Assembly (NCBI GenBank): GCA_017940545.1
Contig: JAGAYI010000005.1
Location: 81,604-145,603, forward strand
Source: Prevotella sp.
GTDB taxonomy: Bacteria > Bacteroidota > Bacteroidia > Bacteroidales > Bacteroidaceae
DNA length: 64,000 nt
Direction: 5' to 3'
Shown: one piece after another, positions 43,501 to 51,899 of the stretch
Layout of the letters: every line of letters starts with the position of its first letter
Position numbering within the stretch: position 1 is the first letter of the stretch
Position numbers and translations under genes: made by a program
The notes under the pieces: generated by a model
The model's input: only the letters and a program-made list of their open reading frames with translations
Told to the model about the DNA's origin: nothing
The model's database searches: none

Positions 43501-44274
43501 ATGAGCGAAATTAGTCCAAGAGCTGAAATCGACCCCAGGGCGAAAATCGGCAACAACTGTAAGATATTCCCTTTCGTTTATATAGAAGGAGACGTAGAGA
43601 TAGGTGATGGCTGCATCATCTTCCCCTTTGTCAGCATCCTGAACGGCACCCGCATGGGGAATAAGAATAAGATACATCAGGGGGCTGTCATCGGTGCATT
43701 GCCGCAGGATTTCGAGTTCCGCGGCGAAAAGTCGGAGTGTGTCATTGGCAATAACAACATCATCCGCGAGAATGTTGTCATTAACCGTGCCACGCATACC
43801 GGCGGCCAGACCGTCATCGGTAACGACAACGTGCTGATGGAGGGAGCTCACATCTCCCACGATACCAAGGTAGGCAACCAGTGCGTCTTCGGTTACGGCA
43901 CCAAGATAGCTGGCGACTGTGACATAGACGACTACGTCTTGTTCTCATCCAGCGTCATAGCCAATGCACGGACGCGTGTCGGCCGCGGCGCCATGATACA
44001 GGCCGGCTGCACCTTCTCGAAGGATATTCCCCCTTACATCATCTGTACCAAGCGTGCAGAGTATGGAGGCGTCAACACCTTCGTCGGCCGTCAGCACGGA
44101 GCCGACGAGAAAGTGCTCAAGCACATTGCCAACGCCTACCGTCTGGTCTATCGCGGAAACACGTCTCTTTTCGACACCGTACACCAAATTAAGGAACAGG
44201 TGCCTGACAGTCCCGAAATCAAAACCCTTGTCAGCTTCATGGAGCAGACCAAGCTCGGGCTTGTTGGGAAGTAA
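43501..44274 (+). CDS. lpxA: UDP-N-acetylglucosamine acyltransferase
   Basis: This is the first enzyme of lipid A synthesis. The 257-aa left-handed beta-helix protein has hexapeptide repeats (IDPRAKIGNNCKIFPFVYIEGDVEIGDG...) and the catalytic His in MEGAHISHDTKVG (about residues 118-130). The C-terminal helical domain is normal. The length fits the family. It is 32 nt after the efflux channel gene, though the link is probably incidental. Confidence 0.95.
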   Translation: MSEISPRAEIDPRAKIGNNCKIFPFVYIEGDVEIGDGCIIFPFVSILNGTRMGNKNKIHQGAVIGALPQDFEFRGEKSECVIGNNNIIRENVVINRATHTGGQTVIGNDNVLMEGAHISHDTKVGNQCVFGYGTKIAGDCDIDDYVLFSSSVIANARTRVGRGAMIQAGCTFSKDIPPYIICTKRAEYGGVNTFVGRQHGADEKVLKHIANAYRLVYRGNTSLFDTVHQIKEQVPDSPEIKTLVSFMEQTKLGLVGK

Positions 44275-44301
44275 GGATAATTTAATTATTTTTTTTGTTT
44301 C

Positions 44302-44343
44302 AATCAGTAATGAGTAATGCAATTTCATTACTCATTACTGATT
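44302..44343. repeat. 18-bp perfect inverted repeat of TAATGAG type
   Basis: AATCAGTAATGAGTAATG (44302-44319) and its exact complement (44326-44343) flank a 6-nt loop. It lies between convergent lpxA and the metalloproteinase gene and encodes the last few residues of the latter (VISNE). It could serve as a transcript end for either gene; no clean T-run follows. Confidence 0.7.
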
Positions 44344-45668
44344 ACTAATTGTCGAGTGCTCGGGCACGGCTGTACCCTCCCCTCAATAAGAGGCAGCTTG
44401 CCGTTGCCGCGAGTGGTGTAGCCCGTTGTGTTGTAAAGTTTCAGTTTCGGTCCCGGTGTCAGTGGACCGTACCAGAGCACGTGTCGAGTGCGCTGATGCT
44501 GCTGTTGGCTGAACTCGTCAGAATAGCAATAAGCATAGTCCATCACGTTGCGGGCTACAAAGTCCTCCTGCGTCTTGCAGTCCTTGCGCCTTGCCAGGTC
44601 ATTTATACTGAATGTCCTGACCCCTGCTGCTATCTGCTTGTTCACGTAGTCGCTGATGTAGTCCGTATAGTTTTCGTAGTCACTGATGTGCGTATCGTCA
44701 CAGGCATCATCCATGTCGCAGTCCTGCTCCGAGAACGTATGTAGCAGTCCTAAGTAGTGTCCCAGTTCGTGTGCCAACGTTGTCCCGATGAAGAGTGGGT
44801 TGAATTGCCCCTCCTCCTGCCACTCATAGATATAGTCACTATTAATGCAGCAGCCCCATGGCGAAGCTACATAAGCATAGTCGTTCGCCACGTCAGTCGC
44901 ATAGAGACTGTCTAAGGGGTGGTCCTTGGGTACAATCGCCAAGTTCGAAATGCCCAAGGCATCATTATTTTCGTTCCCCTCTTGCTCGCTGAAGCGGAAC
45001 ACATACACATTGATATATTTCTTCAGGTTTTGCGCAAATTTCGCGTACTGCCCGTTGTCCTCGTTACCCGCTTCCAAGAACTCATTCGGGCTGTACTCGT
45101 CGAACGTCACCTCGTGTCTTACGACGCCCGGCTCTTCCAGTTCCTCGCCGTCGTCGTTATACTTGGCCGGTTCGAACACAATGTTCATGTGGTTATTCTC
45201 ATACAACTTGTTCACTTCCGTCAACACCTTGGCTATGTGTCCCTTCTTCACGTATTGGTTTTCATCATTTTTGTCTTTGTAAAGGATGTGGAACACAACG
45301 GGCAGCCGATAGACATAGTCGTCCAGACTGCCACCAAAAGCAGGCTGCGACACATTGATGGTGCGCGTTTGGCTGCCTTGCGTAATGGTAATCTTGCCCT
45401 GTCGCGCCTGTCCCGTCAGGTTCGGACTTACCCAAATGGGTAACTCCATGTTTCCTTCACCCTTTTTCTTGATGGGTGCACACCAATATACGTCACTTTC
45501 AGCTCGCCATGAACCGCTGGCCGTTACCTGAACCTTTTGCAGCACCACGTCACTGCTCCATGTGAATGTCTCGCAGCCAACCGTCAGTTCCGCTACGTCG
45601 TCACTCTTGGTGCAACCTGTCATCAGCCATACTGTTGTCAGTAATAGTATTCCGAATATTTTTTTCAT
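44328..45668 (-). CDS. Zinc-dependent metalloproteinase lipoprotein (BF0631 family)
   Basis: This 446-aa secreted protease has lipobox LMTGC (Cys19), an N-terminal BACON/Ig-like domain (about 25-110) and a metzincin-like catalytic domain with H300-E-L-G-H304-x5-H310 and a downstream Met-turn VMDYAY. All zinc ligands are intact. The start at 45668 is favoured because a -33/-7 promoter lies directly upstream and overlaps the earlier in-frame ATG at 45677. It is near the M6 protease and SusC/D genes on the same strand. Confidence 0.87.
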   Translation of the reverse strand: MKKIFGILLLTTVWLMTGCTKSDDVAELTVGCETFTWSSDVVLQKVQVTASGSWRAESDVYWCAPIKKKGEGNMELPIWVSPNLTGQARQGKITITQGSQTRTINVSQPAFGGSLDDYVYRLPVVFHILYKDKNDENQYVKKGHIAKVLTEVNKLYENNHMNIVFEPAKYNDDGEELEEPGVVRHEVTFDEYSPNEFLEAGNEDNGQYAKFAQNLKKYINVYVFRFSEQEGNENNDALGISNLAIVPKDHPLDSLYATDVANDYAYVASPWGCCINSDYIYEWQEEGQFNPLFIGTTLAHELGHYLGLLHTFSEQDCDMDDACDDTHISDYENYTDYISDYVNKQIAAGVRTFSINDLARRKDCKTQEDFVARNVMDYAYCYSDEFSQQQHQRTRHVLWYGPLTPGPKLKLYNTTGYTTRGNGKLPLIEGRVQPCPSTRQLVISNE

Positions 45669-45674
45669 ATTCGG

Positions 45675-45705
45675 CAAAAATAAAGATTATTTCTGAAATG
45701 GCAAA
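45675..45705 (-). promoter_or_regulatory. Promoter of the metalloproteinase lipoprotein gene, near-leaderless
   Basis: On the minus strand TTTG (45705-45702) and TATTTTTG (45682-45675) are 19 nt apart. The -7 box ends 6 nt before the ATG at 45668. Confidence 0.68.
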
Positions 45706-45740
45706 GAAAAAGTATAAAAAACTCGATGGTTTGTCTCATA

Positions 45741-45784
45741 TATAAAATAAAAACAGGTAGCATCGGTTGAAATGCTACCTGTTT
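45741..45784 (-). terminator. Rho-independent terminator of the M6 protease gene
   Basis: AAACAGGTAGCAT (45751-45763) pairs with ATGCTACCTGTTT (45772-45784). On the minus strand it is followed by TTATTTTATA. Confidence 0.8.
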
Positions 45785-45806
45785 GTTTCCCCTTAAGGAT
45801 TTTTTT

Positions 45807-48254
45807 CTATCTCACCACTTTTCTCGTTTTGTTTCCTTGTTTCATGATGAGAACACCATGGGCAGAAGCATCCACCTCACGGCCGCTGAGGTCGAAGTAC
45901 CGGATGGGTTCGTGCTTGTCAGTCACAACCTCGGAAATAGCCGTTGGGTCGAATGAGAAGGTCTTGTTCTTGCTCCACTGGGAATAAGTGTTTTCTTCGC
46001 CTATCGTGCGGACACGGTAGATGAAACGGTTAGCCTTATTCAATCCAGTAAATGTATAGCTGTTCGTTGTTGTGGTATAGGTGCTAACTGTTGATGCACG
46101 TCGAATTGCCGGTGCCGAACTGCCTGCATTCAGTTGCTCTGCTGACCATTGCCCGTCATAAATAGCCAGATAATTCAGATACATCATGGCATCAGGGCGA
46201 ATCTCTATCCAGAACCTTTCCTTCAAGATGGAGAAATGGAATACCTGCTTCTTATTCTGAGCCACCGTAAACTCAATATCCTCATAAGATGGCATGTCGC
46301 CTACATTGCCAAAGGCCACAGACAATGTTCCTTTTACAGTGGTACCTGCTTTGCCCGTCTCAGCACCCATGACGATGGTCATGTCCGAAGATTGCGGTAC
46401 GTCCCACGTTGGCGTTATAACATATCCTGTCGCACCCGTAGTTCCTATTTTCATCTTTTGGGGTGATGTGTAAAGCTTGGAACCTTTCCAACCGTTGAGT
46501 CCCACATCTCCCATCTTTGATGATCTATCGACAAAACTTGCTGAACTGCTATAAAAACTACTAAAGTCGAACTCACGTTCCAGTGCCTCTGATGGGGTCG
46601 TAGCCGCAGAACCTACCTCTGTGAGTTCCACTTCATAGCCAACTGCACCGTTGACTTTAGGCCATGTTAAGGTGAACGCGTTGTCATTTACAGAGGTTGT
46701 ACTATTGTCAATGTCAGGAATTCCCAATTCCGGTCGGCAAACTACGAACGACACCGTGTTGTTTGTCGTGTTCTCCGTTATGTTGTCAATATTCTTGCTC
46801 ATGAACTTCGTTCCGTCAGTATTGACGTTATAGACTTCTGCTGCAGGAGTAGTATAATTTGTCAGTGTCGTGTTTCCGCTGGTGCCAGGCCATGCGTCAC
46901 CAGCTATGCCATAATGAGAGAAATTGTTGTCGGCAGGAATGACCGTCATTCGCTGATGAGTTGGGAAATAGTTAACTGAGTTAGAGACCCATGCATTCTT
47001 GTCGTAATCCACATGCACAATCAGTAGTCCGTGACCACTAAGCTTGGCGTCGAAGCCCACGGGCTGGCGATTTTCCAGCAGGTAATACTCGTTACGGTTA
47101 CCATTGTTGTATAAGATATATGCCTCAGGATCAGTAGCTAAGGGCTTCATGTCGTTGATTCGTGTCAAGCTGTTGATTTCTGTTGGCTCCATCCAACCGG
47201 AGAACCATCGCTCATAAGCGGTATATCCTGCTGGCGTGCAAGAATTGTCGTTGTAGTTGCCTGAACACATGACATCCCAGTTTTTCATGCCATAACTACC
47301 GGACTCTGAAGTGTCATACATGTCTGGCAGGCCGAGACAGTGAGAGAACTCATGGCAGGCAGAACCGATACCGTCTAAACTTGTACCCGAAGCACCTCTT
47401 AATTCCGACGCACATCCGTAGGTATTAATCTTTACGCCATTATATATTTTGTCCAGTCCTCCCGCTTCCAGTACCCATTCGTGTGGCCAAATGGTGTTTT
47501 GATGACCACCCTGAGCCTGTGCATAGCCGGCATAGATGACAAAGACCTGGTCCACTTCACCGTCTTCATCCCAGTCATAGTTCCTGAAATCAACTTCTGC
47601 GGAAGCTGCATCTACGCCTTCTGCCACCATGCCAAAGGGATTGCGGTCATGGCTTTCCACATTCCCATAGCCATCATAGGCTGGCCCACCGTAGTATTCC
47701 ATATTATTCTTAGTCGTATAGGGACCTACGACATCGAAGTCGATTTCCAGTTGTCCATAGCTTTGCTTGAGGAAATAGTCGCGCACAGAGCCACACATGC
47801 CATAATCAGTATATCCCTCTTTGTTGAAAAATTCCTGATAAACGGCATTTGCATTTGCTGTAGTGAACTTCACATCCTGAAATTCCATGAGGATAACCAG
47901 TCCACGATGTTTGCCCGTTGTGGCGGCTGATGCTGTGCCTGCCCTGCGCTGAGAGCCTTGCATGGCTGCCAAGCGGGGCTTGACAAATTTCAGCCGTTCT
48001 TGCTTACGTGCAGTCCACGTCTCGGTCACTATCTCACTGCTGGTGCGCACAGCTACGCCATCGGCACGTAGCAGGTAGCATTGGCCGTTCTCATCTGTGT
48101 AATAAGAGTAGTGCTCATCACCGTGCAATGTCAGTTCAATGCTTTTCCCGTCGTTGGTAAGAACCGTTTTCTTAATAGGCTTGGCGGGAATGGCATAAGC
48201 TGTTGTTACAGCTGATAGAAGGGCGATAGAAACGAATAGTTTTCTTATAGTCAT
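45807..48254 (-). CDS. M6-family secreted metalloprotease with C-terminal sorting tail
   Basis: This 815-aa protease has a signal peptide (1-20), a propeptide, and the M6 catalytic motif H301-E-F-S-H305-x5-D311 (HEFSHCLGLPDMYD). It also has a fibronectin type III-like domain (about 500-540 and 700-760) and a C-terminal tail PTAIS..YFDLSGREVDAS..GVLIMKQGN..KVVR. The tail is almost the same as in the C10 protease at 62-63.7 kb and resembles type-IX secretion sorting domains. It lies downstream of the left SusC/D operon on the same strand, separated by a hairpin. Confidence 0.9.
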   Translation of the reverse strand: MTIRKLFVSIALLSAVTTAYAIPAKPIKKTVLTNDGKSIELTLHGDEHYSYYTDENGQCYLLRADGVAVRTSSEIVTETWTARKQERLKFVKPRLAAMQGSQRRAGTASAATTGKHRGLVILMEFQDVKFTTANANAVYQEFFNKEGYTDYGMCGSVRDYFLKQSYGQLEIDFDVVGPYTTKNNMEYYGGPAYDGYGNVESHDRNPFGMVAEGVDAASAEVDFRNYDWDEDGEVDQVFVIYAGYAQAQGGHQNTIWPHEWVLEAGGLDKIYNGVKINTYGCASELRGASGTSLDGIGSACHEFSHCLGLPDMYDTSESGSYGMKNWDVMCSGNYNDNSCTPAGYTAYERWFSGWMEPTEINSLTRINDMKPLATDPEAYILYNNGNRNEYYLLENRQPVGFDAKLSGHGLLIVHVDYDKNAWVSNSVNYFPTHQRMTVIPADNNFSHYGIAGDAWPGTSGNTTLTNYTTPAAEVYNVNTDGTKFMSKNIDNITENTTNNTVSFVVCRPELGIPDIDNSTTSVNDNAFTLTWPKVNGAVGYEVELTEVGSAATTPSEALEREFDFSSFYSSSASFVDRSSKMGDVGLNGWKGSKLYTSPQKMKIGTTGATGYVITPTWDVPQSSDMTIVMGAETGKAGTTVKGTLSVAFGNVGDMPSYEDIEFTVAQNKKQVFHFSILKERFWIEIRPDAMMYLNYLAIYDGQWSAEQLNAGSSAPAIRRASTVSTYTTTTNSYTFTGLNKANRFIYRVRTIGEENTYSQWSKNKTFSFDPTAISEVVTDKHEPIRYFDLSGREVDASAHGVLIMKQGNKTRKVVR

Positions 48255-48289
48255 ATATGTTATATATTGATTATTCTATGAAGACGACC

Positions 48290-48332
48290 ATAGAGGCGTG
48301 CCCCACTTTCAGCAGTGGAATCACGCCTCTAT
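48290..48332 (-). terminator. Hairpin after the left SusC/D operon
   Basis: ATAGAGGCGTG (48290-48300) pairs with CACGCCTCTAT (48322-48332), with an inner CCAC/GTGG stem. The T-run on the minus strand is weak, so termination may be partial. Confidence 0.55.
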
Positions 48333-48354
48333 AGATATTATCGGTAAGACTCAG

Positions 48355-50274
48355 TTAGAGCTTAAAACCTTTCTGAATCTTCTGCTTCTTGACTTTCTTA
48401 GACAGCAGTTTCATCTTTTCTGTCTTTTGCAGAGAACTAACTTTCTGTCCCTTAACCAGATGACCTTTCAGGCGGCTGGCAAAGTTAGCAGCCTTGGCAC
48501 GCTTAATAGCCTTAGCCTTGACACTCGATGCGGCGCTTGGCAGTACAATGGTGAACTGTGTATCTGCTGTTGCATCCAGACCAGTATAGTAATTGCCGTC
48601 AGCAGTCAAGAACATGCCCTGATAAGTGAAGAGCACATTGCCGTCTTCGTCTTTACGATTGAAATACGGGAAGGTGATAACACCACTCTCCAGCGTACCG
48701 AAGTATCCATACGACTTCAGCGTCTCGAAGTCATAGTTTTGCAGCATGTAGCCGCCATAAGTTGCAATAGCATAGCTTCCGAGACCAATCTGCTGTGCTT
48801 CGATATAAACACCTTCAGCATCAGTAGCATTGACATCAATGTTGGTCGGAGTGTAGTAGTTGCTATAACCAGCATAGGCAGCGGCACCCTCAAAGGCATT
48901 GACAATACGATACAAGCCAGGCTCATCAGAATTCTCAAGGATTTCCACCTCGTAGGTCTGTGGGTCGTAAGTAGTATTTTCATCTGGTCCAAATTCTGTA
49001 ACGACGAAGTTATCAAGCAGGAAGCCCTTGCCTAATGACTTCCAAGGATTAGCACCACCGCCAAAGTACTCGAAGACAGCAGAAGCCGTAGAAGCAACAG
49101 CACCGTCAGCATCCAAAGAAACTGCAACAATCTGCAACTTGCCTGTCAATCCATCAGCAATGGGGACATTGATATTACCAGCCTCTACATCGGTAGCATC
49201 GAGTTCACCGGCAGCAATGGCGTCAGCCACAGCATCAGCGTCAGCATCAGCACTAATCACGACTGCCTTCACGTTGTTGGCATCGGCTGCAAGTTCCAGT
49301 GTGCCAACAGCAAATACATTCTGTTGTGCATCAGTGAAGATACCAGCATAGGTAAGTGCACTAATCGAGTAGTCGGCACGTACAAATCCGTCAAGATAGA
49401 AGGATTCCCAGCCTGCTCCCCAAGGATTAGTTGGATCGACGTAATCAATGTAAATAGTGGCGATTCTAATAATACCCTTTTCTGTGTCGAATCTGCCATT
49501 AAAGTCTGCAGAAGCACTTCCTCCACCATACTTAACCAACCAATCATTATAATCCATTACGTAAATGTCACCATAAGTTGATGAACTGGCACCAGTAAAT
49601 GATTCAGAAGCGACCTTAACGACACCAGTGCTGGAATCATAGTCCATGACGAAATCGACATCATATCCCCAATGCTGAATCTTTAATTGATATTTGTCAG
49701 GATTAGTGATACTCTGACGATATGTAAAAGGTAATCCTGGATCTTCACCGGAGAATCCACTAAAATGTCCTCCGTAGATGAAGTTACCTGTTCCGGCAGA
49801 ATTCCACTTCTGCCATTCCGTCCAGTCACCTTCACGCTGTACGGTGATGGTTGTCTTGGCAATCTGAGTTTTGGTAATTGTGTCTGCAGTAGCAACGTCA
49901 GCATCGCTCAGAGTGAGTGTATAGGTGTAGGCTACCTCCTTTTCGAGGTTAGCGGCCTTTACATTGATGACGGCAGAACCCTGACCTGCTTCAAAGTTGA
50001 TGGTTCCATTGCAATCATCGCTGAAGATGCCCTCTACAGTAGCCTGAGCAGTATATTTGGCAGTATAGGCAGAAGCCACGTTGCCACGGGTAACCTTGAC
50101 GGGTATCGTAGCCGTTGATTCGTCAACCGTTACAGACAGCGACTGAGAGGCTACGTCGAATGAGACGTTGTCCAAGCCTGTCTTGTAGTATTCACCTTCC
50201 ACGTCGGTGTTACATGAGGTGAAACCTCCTAACACAACGACGGCAAGACCTAATATATATTTATTAATCTTCAT
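48355..50274 (-). CDS. SusC/D-associated surface lipoprotein with Lys-rich tail
   Basis: This 639-aa protein has lipobox GFTSC (Cys20), an N-terminal Calx-beta-like domain (about 35-150), then a beta-rich ligand-domain region, and a strongly basic C-terminus (last about 50 residues, many Lys). It takes the position of SusE/F or a RagB-accessory protein, but has little obvious similarity to them. The N-terminal part resembles the accessory lipoprotein of the right-hand operon (61003-61953). It is third in the left operon after susC and susD. Confidence 0.75.
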   Translation of the reverse strand: MKINKYILGLAVVVLGGFTSCNTDVEGEYYKTGLDNVSFDVASQSLSVTVDESTATIPVKVTRGNVASAYTAKYTAQATVEGIFSDDCNGTINFEAGQGSAVINVKAANLEKEVAYTYTLTLSDADVATADTITKTQIAKTTITVQREGDWTEWQKWNSAGTGNFIYGGHFSGFSGEDPGLPFTYRQSITNPDKYQLKIQHWGYDVDFVMDYDSSTGVVKVASESFTGASSSTYGDIYVMDYNDWLVKYGGGSASADFNGRFDTEKGIIRIATIYIDYVDPTNPWGAGWESFYLDGFVRADYSISALTYAGIFTDAQQNVFAVGTLELAADANNVKAVVISADADADAVADAIAAGELDATDVEAGNINVPIADGLTGKLQIVAVSLDADGAVASTASAVFEYFGGGANPWKSLGKGFLLDNFVVTEFGPDENTTYDPQTYEVEILENSDEPGLYRIVNAFEGAAAYAGYSNYYTPTNIDVNATDAEGVYIEAQQIGLGSYAIATYGGYMLQNYDFETLKSYGYFGTLESGVITFPYFNRKDEDGNVLFTYQGMFLTADGNYYTGLDATADTQFTIVLPSAASSVKAKAIKRAKAANFASRLKGHLVKGQKVSSLQKTEKMKLLSKKVKKQKIQKGFKL

Positions 50275-50307
50275 ATTCAGCTATCTTTTGACATTAAACA
50301 CACAATA

Positions 50308-51882
50308 TTATTTCTCACCTGGATAGTTACCCGTCGGGTTCTGGTCAGCGACTTCGTCCATGTTCTGGTTTCCGTCGAACTCAGCCTGGGGAATGGTCAG
50401 TACCCACATGTAGCACTCGGGGTCATCAGTAGGCTTATTGGTCAGCAACAGACCATTAGGCCAGCCCTGTGCAGAAGTACGGACGAATCCCTGACGCAGA
50501 CGACGGATGTCGTAAAGACGGCCATACTCACCCCAGAGCTCAATACGGCGCTGGTCGATAATAGCCTCACGCAGCGAACCCGTGCGGTCGCTGGTCAGTT
50601 TGCCCATCTCTGTTCCAGTCTTCGTGCAGTTATAAGAAGCGTCACGTGTCTGAACCATGGTGTTCAGATACTGCTGGGCAACAGCGTCGTTGCCTTTCAT
50701 GCACTCAGCCTCAGCGGCAATGAGGTACATCTCCTCAATACGCATCCAGACATAGTCACCCAGATACGTCTGAATGTCGCTGAAGTGGAACTTCTCCTGC
50801 TGATAGTGGTTGTTCTCGTCGTTGGGGTTCCACCAGCAGCGGCGGCTGTCGCTTTCGCTCATCAAGGCGTAAGTCTCAGAATTAATCTTCTTGGGAGCAC
50901 GGTCGTAGCCGGCATACATGGCAGCTACTGCATCCATGTGAGCATAGAGGGAAGCATAGATGCCTGACTGGTCAGCAATGATGTTTGCACCCCACATGAC
51001 ATTCCCGGCAGAGTAGTTGTTAATGAAGTTCTGCTTGTTAGCCTTGAAGTTGGCAGCCTCAACTGGCTGAATGGTAAACTGGCCGAGGCTGATGACTGTT
51101 TCGGCAGCCTTAGCAGCTGTTTCCCAGTCTTCCATCGTCAGGGCAATACGTGCCTGCAGACCCAGAGCCACCGGATAGGTAATGAAGCTCTTGTCCTTCT
51201 CCAGTGAAGTGTTCAGACTCTTGCTCAGATACTCTACAGCCTTGGCAATGTCTTTCTTCATCTGGTCATATACTTCCTGGTTAGTAGCACGGGGCTGACC
51301 AGTGGTCTTCGCCGTTGTCGGCTCGTTGTAGATGGGCACGCAGGGGTCGCTCTCATGTCCTTTATAGGTACGTGCGAAATATTGGGCCAGCATCCAATAG
51401 CTGTAAGCACGAACGCCGTAAGCTTGTCCTAAGATATAGAGGCGGTCAACGTCCGTAATTTCCTCTTCTGAGTCCATGGCAATCAGGTAGTTCGCGTTGG
51501 CAATCCATGTGTAACCTGCATACCAGAGGTCGTAGGAACGCCATGCACCGCTGGTGTAACGAGCCTTTACATTATAAGAAGCATCAAACCAGAACCAGCC
51601 GCTACCCTGGGCAGCCATGATGTTGTCATCACCCATGACGTCGGCACAAAGGTTGTAGGCTGAGATACCGAAACACTGGTGGGTGTTACCTGTTGTTGAC
51701 CAACCGGAGGTGTACATGGAACGGTAGATACCGTTCAGGGCAATCATGGCAGCATCATTACTCTGAGTCATGGTCGTACCAGACACAGAAGTCGTAGGCG
51801 ATGTCTCCAACTGATCGCTGCAGGCCGTAGTCAACGTTACGACTGCTGTGCCGGCAATGAGATATTTAAATATATTTTTCAT
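50308..51882 (-). CDS. SusD/RagB-family nutrient-binding lipoprotein (left operon)
   Basis: This 524-aa lipoprotein has lipobox LTTAC (Cys21). Its helical TPR-like N-terminal half (YGVRAYSYWMLAQYFARTYKG) and C-terminal EAIIDQRRIELWGEYGRLYDIRRL are typical of SusD/RagB. It caps the SusC transporter and binds the substrate before import. It starts 17 nt after the susC gene. Confidence 0.93.
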   Translation of the reverse strand: MKNIFKYLIAGTAVVTLTTACSDQLETSPTTSVSGTTMTQSNDAAMIALNGIYRSMYTSGWSTTGNTHQCFGISAYNLCADVMGDDNIMAAQGSGWFWFDASYNVKARYTSGAWRSYDLWYAGYTWIANANYLIAMDSEEEITDVDRLYILGQAYGVRAYSYWMLAQYFARTYKGHESDPCVPIYNEPTTAKTTGQPRATNQEVYDQMKKDIAKAVEYLSKSLNTSLEKDKSFITYPVALGLQARIALTMEDWETAAKAAETVISLGQFTIQPVEAANFKANKQNFINNYSAGNVMWGANIIADQSGIYASLYAHMDAVAAMYAGYDRAPKKINSETYALMSESDSRRCWWNPNDENNHYQQEKFHFSDIQTYLGDYVWMRIEEMYLIAAEAECMKGNDAVAQQYLNTMVQTRDASYNCTKTGTEMGKLTSDRTGSLREAIIDQRRIELWGEYGRLYDIRRLRQGFVRTSAQGWPNGLLLTNKPTDDPECYMWVLTIPQAEFDGNQNMDEVADQNPTGNYPGEK

Positions 51883-51899
51883 CTTCGTTTCCTTTCTTT

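Noticed and set aside
44302-44343. Clear Rho-independent terminator
   Set aside because: It has a perfect hairpin but no T-run on the 3' side of either strand; it is listed only as an inverted repeat.
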